Of a stretch of DNA of 64,000 bases, positions 58,070 through 64,000 are shown in pieces; positions within the stretch are counted from its first letter, which is position 1; every line of letters begins with the position of its first letter. The DNA is taken from positions 23,615-87,614 of the forward strand of contig RCZF01000008.1 of NCBI GenBank assembly GCA_006438735.1. Reading direction: 5' to 3'. The notes under the pieces were generated by a model, which worked only from the letters and a program-made list of their open reading frames with translations, made no database searches and had not been told where the DNA came from. This DNA is from Sphingomonas koreensis (lineage in GTDB: Bacteria > Pseudomonadota > Alphaproteobacteria > Sphingomonadales > Sphingomonadaceae). Both the position numbers and the translations under genes were made by a program.

Positions 58070-59430
58070 ACTGCGTTATCACCACGCCAATCGATCCGGC
58101 GGGTGAGGAACATCACCGCCGCCAGCGCCGCGAACAGCAGCAGCGATCCGATCAGCAGCGAATAGGCCTCCAGGCTCAGCAGCACATAGAGCACGCCGTA
58201 AAGCGCGCCGAGCAAGCCCGCGATCATGCCGGCGCGTCGCCAGCTCGCCAAGACGGCGGCCGAATAAGCGGTCAGCAGCCCGACGATCGCGCCCGCCGCG
58301 ATGACATAGGCAGCAGCGAAGCCCACCACCTCGGCAAACGCCAGCAGCATGACGAAGAACAGCACCAGCCCGGCGCCGACCAGCAGATATTCGACCGTCG
58401 CGACGGCGACGCCGCCGATCACGTCGAACAACCAGAACGTCAGGAAACTGAAGCCGATGAACAGGAAGCCGTATTTCACCGATCGATCGACCTGGCTGTA
58501 GAGATCGACCGGAGTGACGAGATCGACGCGCGCTTCCTGGTCGGGATCGGGCGTGGCGGCGGCGGCCGAGGCGTCGTCGCCCGCGGTCGGCGCCGTCGCC
58601 ACCGCGCTGCCGAGCGCGAGATTGCCGACCCGCCATGTCGCGGTGAAGCCCGCTTTGGATTCGTGATGCTCGCTCGGCAGGAAGCCGCCCTGGAAGCTGG
58701 GATCGGACCAACCCGACGTGACCGTCCAGCGCGTGTCGCCACCTTGCGGGATCAGGGCAAGCGAGCCGTTGCCGCGAAAGGCATAGCGAAAATCGACGAT
58801 GATCGGTTGCGCCCGCAACGTCCCGGCGTCGAGCCAGGCATGAAAGCCCTGCCCGCCGGTTGCCGCCGGGCCGCCACCGGGTTGCAGCGCCAGCGGTCGG
58901 CCGCCGACCCGCACGAGCGGCGGCGCGCCGACCAGCCCGCGGGCGTCGCTCAGGCCGAAGCGCAATTCGGCGCGATCGAGCGCCAGGCTGTCCGCCTCCA
59001 CGCCGAGTCGTGCGAGATCGGCGGGCAGGCTGAAGCGCGCGCGGCCGGATGCCAGCGCCTGATAGACCACCGCGTCGTAGATCGATCGGCGTCGATGCTG
59101 CGGATCGAGCCGCGCTACGAGTTGAGCGGTGTCTGGCGTCAGCACCAGTTCGCGCCACACCGTGCTGGCGCGCGTCGTCGATTGCCCATTATCGGTTCCG
59201 GTGACGGTTGCCGTAGTGGCATACGGAATGACCAATACCGGCGCCGCAATCCGCTGCGGCCCGCCCCACCCCGCAGCGATCGACGCTTGCGCCGTCGCCG
59301 ATTGGGTCTCGCGGTCGTAAACCAGCAAATAAGTCGCAAACAGCGGGATCGCGAGCAGTGCCGCGATCAGCACGGCAAACAGCAGCTTCGATCCCGGCGT
59401 ACGGGCATCGGACGTTATAGCGATCGACAT
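58066..59430 (-). CDS. creD: CreD-type inner membrane protein
   Basis: 454 aa. One N-terminal anchor (LLFAVLIAALLAIPLFATYLLVYDRE), a large periplasmic domain, and five or six C-terminal helices (YGFLFIGFSFLTFWLFDVIGG, YLLVGAGLVLFFVMLLAF, AYVIAAGAIVGLLTAYSAAVL). Family signature YDRETQSA... and SVKYGFLFIGF. In other bacteria creD is in the CreBC regulon; no CreBC here. Converges with the LldD-like gene (4-base overlap). Confidence 0.87.
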   Translation of the reverse strand: MSIAITSDARTPGSKLLFAVLIAALLAIPLFATYLLVYDRETQSATAQASIAAGWGGPQRIAAPVLVIPYATTATVTGTDNGQSTTRASTVWRELVLTPDTAQLVARLDPQHRRRSIYDAVVYQALASGRARFSLPADLARLGVEADSLALDRAELRFGLSDARGLVGAPPLVRVGGRPLALQPGGGPAATGGQGFHAWLDAGTLRAQPIIVDFRYAFRGNGSLALIPQGGDTRWTVTSGWSDPSFQGGFLPSEHHESKAGFTATWRVGNLALGSAVATAPTAGDDASAAAATPDPDQEARVDLVTPVDLYSQVDRSVKYGFLFIGFSFLTFWLFDVIGGVAVATVEYLLVGAGLVLFFVMLLAFAEVVGFAAAYVIAAGAIVGLLTAYSAAVLASWRRAGMIAGLLGALYGVLYVLLSLEAYSLLIGSLLLFAALAAVMFLTRRIDWRGDNAV

Positions 59431-59541
59431 TGGCGCTTCCCCCTGATTCTTTCGGGGAAGCTTTAGGATGGCATGTTCAACCGCTCATGTCGGCGCGATG
59501 GGCTTTCGTCGCGCGCTGCGTGGAGAAAGCGTGCAGCGCGC

Positions 59542-60105
59542 TCAGATCACGTCGAGCACCAGCCCGAGATCGCGCGCTTCTTCCGCCTCGATATACCAGT
59601 TCGCCGGCGCCTTTTCGCGGAGCTCCTCGAAATCGACGCGCGATCCTTTGACGAGGTCATGGAAGCCCTCTTCCTCGATCTCGACCGAATGCTCGATCTC
59701 GTGCAGCACCGCCTTGATCGACGCGACGACCATGCGCAGCGGCCCGTTGAGTTCGACCGTCTTCTGGATTTGCCGCTCGTGCAGCATCAGCCGCGTCCGA
59801 CGCGTGAGGAACCGCCGCTCGACCGGGAACGCCGACATGAACGTCGCCCCCGCCGAATAGACCGCGACCTTGCCGAGAAACAGAATCTCGCGGCCGGTGT
59901 GTTGGGTGAGCAGACGGATGTCGTCGGCCATGGTCCGCGCGACTTCGGGATCGCCGCCGAGCGTCGTCAAGGCGAGAACGAGGGTTCCCTCATCGGGGCA
60001 GGCCCCGAGTTGCTGGCGGAAATCGGCGTACATCGCCTGATCGACGGTGCCGGACAGCCGGATGTGCGGCCGCGCGAGCAGCGGATATTGATCGGTTTTG
60101 GTCAT
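59542..60105 (-). CDS. ClpP-like serine protease
   Basis: 187 aa. ClpP fold: IRLSGTVDQAMYADFRQQL, ALTTLGGDPEVARTMADDI, nucleophile Ser in AVYSAGATFMSAF, then RRTRLMLHERQIQ (catalytic-His position) and a C-terminal helix region with NWYIEAEEARDLGLV. It lacks the propeptide and some hydrophobic ClpX-contact residues of true ClpP, so it is a distant paralogue. Between creD and sdhA. Confidence 0.75.
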   Translation of the reverse strand: MTKTDQYPLLARPHIRLSGTVDQAMYADFRQQLGACPDEGTLVLALTTLGGDPEVARTMADDIRLLTQHTGREILFLGKVAVYSAGATFMSAFPVERRFLTRRTRLMLHERQIQKTVELNGPLRMVVASIKAVLHEIEHSVEIEEEGFHDLVKGSRVDFEELREKAPANWYIEAEEARDLGLVLDVI

Positions 60106-60169
60106 CGCGCCCCAACAGAGGCGCTGCGCTATTGTTCCGCGCCGGCAAAAAATGCCGACGGGCCGTCCC

Positions 60170-61972
60170 TCAATACACCCGCTTCTTCGGCTTGATGTAG
60201 TCCACATCGTCGGTCAGCGTGTAATCGTGGACAGGGCGGTAATCGATCGCCGTCGCGCCGTCCGTGCCGCCCCAGCCCTGGAAGCTGGTGATGGTGTGCT
60301 TCATCCAGTTCGCGTCGTCGCGATCGGGATAATCTTCATTGACGTGTGCGCCGCGGCTTTCCTTGCGGTTGGCGGCGGAATCCATCGTCACCACCGCTTG
60401 TGCGATCAGATTGTCGAGCTCGAGCGTCTCGACCAGATCGGTGTTCCAGATGAGGCTGCGATCGCTGACGTGGACGTCCTGCAGCCGCTGGTAGGTCGCG
60501 GCGATCGCGGCCTTGCCTTCGCCGAGCAGTTCGTTGTTGCGGAACACGGCGCAGTGCTTCTGCATCGTCTTTTGCATCTCGAGCCGGATGTTGGCGGTGG
60601 GCGAGCCGCCTTGCGCGTTGCGGAAATGATCGAGCCGGCCGAGCGCCATTTCTTCCGAGCCCTTGGGCAGCGGATTGTGCGCGGTGCCGGGCTTGCTGAT
60701 CTCGGCAATGCGCATCGCCGTCGCGCGGCCGAACACGACCAGATCGATCAGCGAGTTCGAGCCGAGGCGATTGGCGCCGTGGACCGAAACGCACGCCGCC
60801 TCGCCGACCGCGAACAGGCCGGGGACGACCGCATCGGGATCGCCGCCCTTCAACTGGACGACCTCGCCATGATAGTTCGTCGGGATGCCGCCCATATTGT
60901 AATGCACCGTCGGCGTGACGGGCAAAGGCTGGCGCGTGAGATCGACGCCGGCGAAGATCTTGCCGGTCTCGGTGATGCCGGGCAGGCGTTCGTGCAGCAC
61001 CTTGGGATCGATATGATCGAGGTGCAGGTAGATGTGATCCTTGTCCTTGCCGACGCCGCGACCTTCGCGGATTTCCATCGCCATCGAGCGCGAGACGACG
61101 TCACGGCTGGCGAGATCCTTGGCCGATGGGGCATAGCGCTCCATGAAGCGCTCGCCCTCGGAATTGGTCAGATAGCCGCCCTCACCGCGTGCGCCCTCGG
61201 TGATCAGCACGCCGGCGCCGTAGATGCCGGTCGGGTGGAACTGGACGAACTCCATGTCCTGCAACGCGAGGCCGGCGCGCAGCGCCATGCCGCCGCCGTC
61301 ACCGGTGCAGGTGTGCGCCGAGGTCGCCGAGAAATAGGTGCGGCCGTAGCCGCCGGTCGCAAGCACGACCGAATGGCTGCGGAAACGGTGGATCGAGCCG
61401 TCGTCGAGGCACAAGGCGATGACGCCGCGGCACGCGCCTTCTTCCATGATCAGATCGATCGCGAAATATTCGACGTAGAAATCGGCGTCGTGCTTCAGGC
61501 TCTGCTGGTAAAGCGTGTGGAGCATGGCGTGGCCGGTACGATCGGCGGCGGCGCAGGTGCGCTGCGCGGGCGGGCCTTCACCCATGTTCTGCATCATGCC
61601 GCCGAACGGGCGCTGATAGATCGTGCCTTCGTCGGTGCGGCTGAACGGCAGGCCGGCGTGCTCGAGTTCGTAGACCGCGGCGGGCGCTTCGCGGCAGAGA
61701 TATTCGATCGCGTCCTGATCACCGAGCCAGTCCGATCCCTTGACGGTATCGTACATGTGCCAGGTCCAGTGATCCGGCCCCATGTTGCCGAGGCTCGCGG
61801 CGATGCCGCCCTGCGCGGCGACGGTGTGGCTGCGCGTCGGGAACACCTTGGTGATGCACGCGGTCTTGAGGCCCGCCTCGGCGAGGCCCATCGTCGCGCG
61901 CAGCCCCGAACCGCCGGCGCCGACCACGACGGCGTCATAAGTGTGGTCGATGATCTTGTAGGCGTCGGCCAT
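60170..61972 (-). CDS. sdhA: Succinate dehydrogenase flavoprotein subunit
   Basis: 600 aa. FAD motif [23 protein letters not shown]-linking His in [22 protein letters not shown]; active-site [47 protein letters not shown] at 61970-61972 overlaps the sdhD stop by one base (TAATG). Confidence 0.97.
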   Translation of the reverse strand: MADAYKIIDHTYDAVVVGAGGSGLRATMGLAEAGLKTACITKVFPTRSHTVAAQGGIAASLGNMGPDHWTWHMYDTVKGSDWLGDQDAIEYLCREAPAAVYELEHAGLPFSRTDEGTIYQRPFGGMMQNMGEGPPAQRTCAAADRTGHAMLHTLYQQSLKHDADFYVEYFAIDLIMEEGACRGVIALCLDDGSIHRFRSHSVVLATGGYGRTYFSATSAHTCTGDGGGMALRAGLALQDMEFVQFHPTGIYGAGVLITEGARGEGGYLTNSEGERFMERYAPSAKDLASRDVVSRSMAMEIREGRGVGKDKDHIYLHLDHIDPKVLHERLPGITETGKIFAGVDLTRQPLPVTPTVHYNMGGIPTNYHGEVVQLKGGDPDAVVPGLFAVGEAACVSVHGANRLGSNSLIDLVVFGRATAMRIAEISKPGTAHNPLPKGSEEMALGRLDHFRNAQGGSPTANIRLEMQKTMQKHCAVFRNNELLGEGKAAIAATYQRLQDVHVSDRSLIWNTDLVETLELDNLIAQAVVTMDSAANRKESRGAHVNEDYPDRDDANWMKHTITSFQGWGGTDGATAIDYRPVHDYTLTDDVDYIKPKKRVY

Positions 61973-62361
61973 TAGGAAGCGGCTCCGGTGGTGAAGGCGA
62001 TCGAGAGGATCGAGAACAGGGCGATGGCGCCGGCGACCAACGTGAAGGCGTTCAACAGCACGAGCCAGGCGATGCGGCCGGGGCCGTGGCTGTAATCCTC
62101 GATGCAGACCTGAAGCCCCAGGCGGAAGTGCCAGAACACGCTGAGCACGAGCAGCGCGAGCGGAATCGCCACCCAGAACGAGCCGATCCACGTCGTCAGC
62201 GTCGGGTGATCATAGGCCGGCAGCCGCGCGATCGAGACGATAAACCACAAAACAAGCAGCAGATTTGCGCCCGCGGTCAGCCGCTGATGCCACCAGTGAT
62301 CGGTGCCCTCGCCGGCCGCGCCGAGGCCGCGCACGCGGCCGAGTTCGGTGCCCGTGCCCAT
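61972..62361 (-). CDS. sdhD: Succinate dehydrogenase membrane anchor SdhD
   Basis: 129 aa, three transmembrane helices ([59 protein letters not shown]). Haem/quinone-region residues [19 protein letters not shown]. One base after sdhC. Confidence 0.93.
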   Translation of the reverse strand: MGTGTELGRVRGLGAAGEGTDHWWHQRLTAGANLLLVLWFIVSIARLPAYDHPTLTTWIGSFWVAIPLALLVLSVFWHFRLGLQVCIEDYSHGPGRIAWLVLLNAFTLVAGAIALFSILSIAFTTGAAS

Positions 62362-62362
62362 G

Positions 62363-62779
62363 TTACTTGCCCCCCAGCAGATAGGCCCAGAAGACGATCG
62401 TCGCGAGCACGGAGACCAGCATCGTCAGCACCGCGAAGGTCTTGTTGGTCTTCAGCTGGAACCCTGCGCCGGTATCCATCACCAGATGCCGCACGCCGCT
62501 CGCCAAGTGTTGGAAGAACGCCAGCGTCAGGCCGATCCCGAACACATAGCCGAGGATGTTGAGATTGCCGTTCGACGTGGTGAAGGTATCAACGAACCCT
62601 GCGTAGCGCGCCTCGCCGCCGGCCAGCGCCGCCAGCCACCACACGAACAATACGGTGCCGATCGTCGCCATGCCGTCGCCGGTCGCGCGGTGCAGAATCG
62701 AGACCAGCATGTGCGGGCCCCATTTCCAGGCGGTGAGATGCGGCGAAAGCGGGCGCGAACGCGGGGGCTGCGTGGCCAA
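62363..62779 (-). CDS. sdhC: Succinate dehydrogenase cytochrome b556 SdhC
   Basis: 138 aa. RPLSPHLTAWKWGPHMLVSILHRATGDGM, quinone-site SILHR; haem His in FFQHLASGVRHLVMDTG; three transmembrane segments. First gene of sdhCDA. The 170 bases upstream should hold the promoter. Confidence 0.95.
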   Translation of the reverse strand: MATQPPRSRPLSPHLTAWKWGPHMLVSILHRATGDGMATIGTVLFVWWLAALAGGEARYAGFVDTFTTSNGNLNILGYVFGIGLTLAFFQHLASGVRHLVMDTGAGFQLKTNKTFAVLTMLVSVLATIVFWAYLLGGK

Positions 62780-62949
62780 GATAGGTTCCTCTAGGCTGAA
62801 ACTTGCGCCGTATTAGTCGCCGCCCGCCGCGATGCAACCCGCCAGAGCGCAACGCCGGTTTCCCTAACCGAGCTTTAATCAAATCGCTTTAGGCCTTCGT
62901 ATCGGATGCCCGCGCCCTGACGGGGCGATGATTTTATTGGAGACGTTCC

Positions 62950-64000
62950 TTGGATAGCAGCGATCTGCCCCCGTCCGAATCGATGGCAGCGAAGGTGAGG
63001 CTTTCAGAACGCCTGCGGATTTTTGATTTCGACGGATCGCTGGCCGACGCCAGCCGCGAGGTGTGGGCCGCGCTGGAACCTGAGATCCGCGTTGTTTCCG
63101 AAGCTTATTGGCAGCAATGGCTGCGCTGTTTTGCCGACGAGCGCGTCTGGGCGCCGCATGAAACCGACAAGATGATCGATATCGGCTGCGATTTCCTCAA
63201 AAAGCGTTTCCTCGACACCGCCGGGCGGGGCTGGGTCGAATCGATCGCGCGATCGGTCGAGGCGGCCTATGTCGGCGACATCCAGCCCGAGGCGCTGTTG
63301 TCGATGATCAACGCCAGCGACCGCGCCGCGCTCGGCATTCTGATGCGCCGAATCGATCGCACCGATTCGCGGCTGCCGGTGCTGATCGATACGCTGATGC
63401 GGCTGTCGGCGATGGAAGGCGATATCACGGTGGCGATCTACAACGGCTACCGCGAATACACCGCGCACCAGGCGCGAGATCGGCTGACCAGCGAATTCCG
63501 CGACGGGATCGCGTCGATGGTCGAAACCGCGATTGACGAAGGCGGCACGTTGCGCGCGCAAGGCGCCAAGGCCTCGACGATGGCTCGCGGAATGCTGGGC
63601 AAGGCGTCTGAAGTGGCGGCGGCGGCGGAGCAATCGGCGGTGGCGATGCGCGAGGCGGCGCAGACCGCGGCGGGGCTGATCCGCGCAATCGAGGATGCGC
63701 GCAGCGAAGTCGAAGCGGCGGCCGAAATCGCCACGCGCGCCTCTGGCCAGGCCGGCGCGGCGGTCGGCATGTCGGAAACCTTGAGCGATCACGCCAAGTC
63801 GATCGAATCGATCCTCGGCCTCATTCGCGACATTGCCGGACAGACCAATCTGCTCGCGCTGAACGCGACGATCGAGGCAGCGCGCGCCGGCGACGCCGGG
63901 CGCGGCTTCGCGGTGGTCGCGCAGGAAGTGAAATCGCTCGCCAATCAGACCGCACGCGCGACCGACGACATCGCCGCCAAGATCGCCGCGATCCAGTCCG
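62950..64000 (+). CDS. Globin-coupled-type methyl-accepting chemotaxis protein (3' end cut by window)
   Basis: About 350 codons visible. Residues ~20-170 look like a protoglobin sensor ([29 protein letters not shown]-like [27 protein letters not shown]). No membrane helix. A coiled coil rich in Ala follows and the MCP signalling tip is reached ([40 protein letters not shown]). The sensor seems to lack the proximal haem His (see findings). Start: TTG at 62950 with GGAG upstream, or ATG at 62983. Cytoplasmic chemoreceptor or Wsp-like sensor. Confidence 0.82.
   Translation, partial: MDSSDLPPSESMAAKVRLSERLRIFDFDGSLADASREVWAALEPEIRVVSEAYWQQWLRCFADERVWAPHETDKMIDIGCDFLKKRFLDTAGRGWVESIARSVEAAYVGDIQPEALLSMINASDRAALGILMRRIDRTDSRLPVLIDTLMRLSAMEGDITVAIYNGYREYTAHQARDRLTSEFRDGIASMVETAIDEGGTLRAQGAKASTMARGMLGKASEVAAAAEQSAVAMREAAQTAAGLIRAIEDARSEVEAAAEIATRASGQAGAAVGMSETLSDHAKSIESILGLIRDIAGQTNLLALNATIEAARAGDAGRGFAVVAQEVKSLANQTARATDDIAAKIAAIQS

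Noticed and set aside
60098..61975. Long plus-strand frame opposite sdhA
   Set aside because: Antisense shadow of sdhA.

Overview
The window looks like chromosome of a sphingomonad alphaproteobacterium (Sphingomonas-like). The evidence is GC-rich DNA, many TonB-dependent receptors, a CpdR-type response regulator, a SapC-family protein, an mdh-sucD-sucA-sucB-lpd TCA operon and CIRCE-controlled groESL. Family assignments come from reading the sequence; no database search was run.

Accessory half (1 to about 24.9 kb). The left edge carries an ECF sigma factor, a FecR-type anti-sigma factor and a TonB receptor cut by the window. A C-terminal integrase fragment follows at 4.0-4.25 kb. Next is a complete fructan/sucrose utilisation locus: outer-membrane TonB receptor, ROK fructokinase, a MalEFGK-like ABC importer and a cytoplasmic GH32 enzyme in one minus-strand operon, plus a separate secreted LamG-GH32 enzyme and a LacI-family regulator. 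Identical 16-bp palindromes in front of both minus-strand units are the probable LacI operators. A graveyard of broken genes (17.98-19.75 kb) separates this locus from a tightly coupled four-gene operon at 19.82-23.44 kb. That operon encodes a photoactive yellow protein (PYP) homologue, a PAS-GGDEF diguanylate cyclase, a compact coumarate-ligase-like enzyme with an ACP-like N-terminus, and an EAL phosphodiesterase. A CheY-like protein follows. The half ends with the N-terminal part of an integrase beside tRNA-Val(GAC). The two integrase pieces are colinear and complementary, so the 20 kb between them may have been inserted into one integrase gene.

Core half (24.9-64 kb). Here are cpdR, an N-formylglutamate amidohydrolase-like gene, cytochrome b561, sapC, a FAD-linked oxidase, a DEAD-box helicase, acyl-CoA and thioesterase genes, an aldose dehydrogenase-like lipoprotein, groESL, sppA, and several small transporters. 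The TCA genes lpd, sucB, sucA, sucD and mdh follow, with palindromic repeats in their spacers; one spacer holds a GIY-YIG gene between perfect 28-bp inverted repeats. Then come a GH2 enzyme, zapE, sdhB, an lldD-like gene, creD, a ClpP-like protease, sdhA, sdhD, sdhC and a truncated globin-type chemoreceptor.

The strongest candidate for an undescribed system is the PYP/c-di-GMP operon. It appears to combine a blue-light sensor, the enzyme that activates its chromophore, and both the synthesis and breakdown of c-di-GMP. No tyrosine ammonia-lyase is present nearby, so the p-coumarate may be taken up, possibly from plants. That would fit the adjacent fructan locus, but it is inference.
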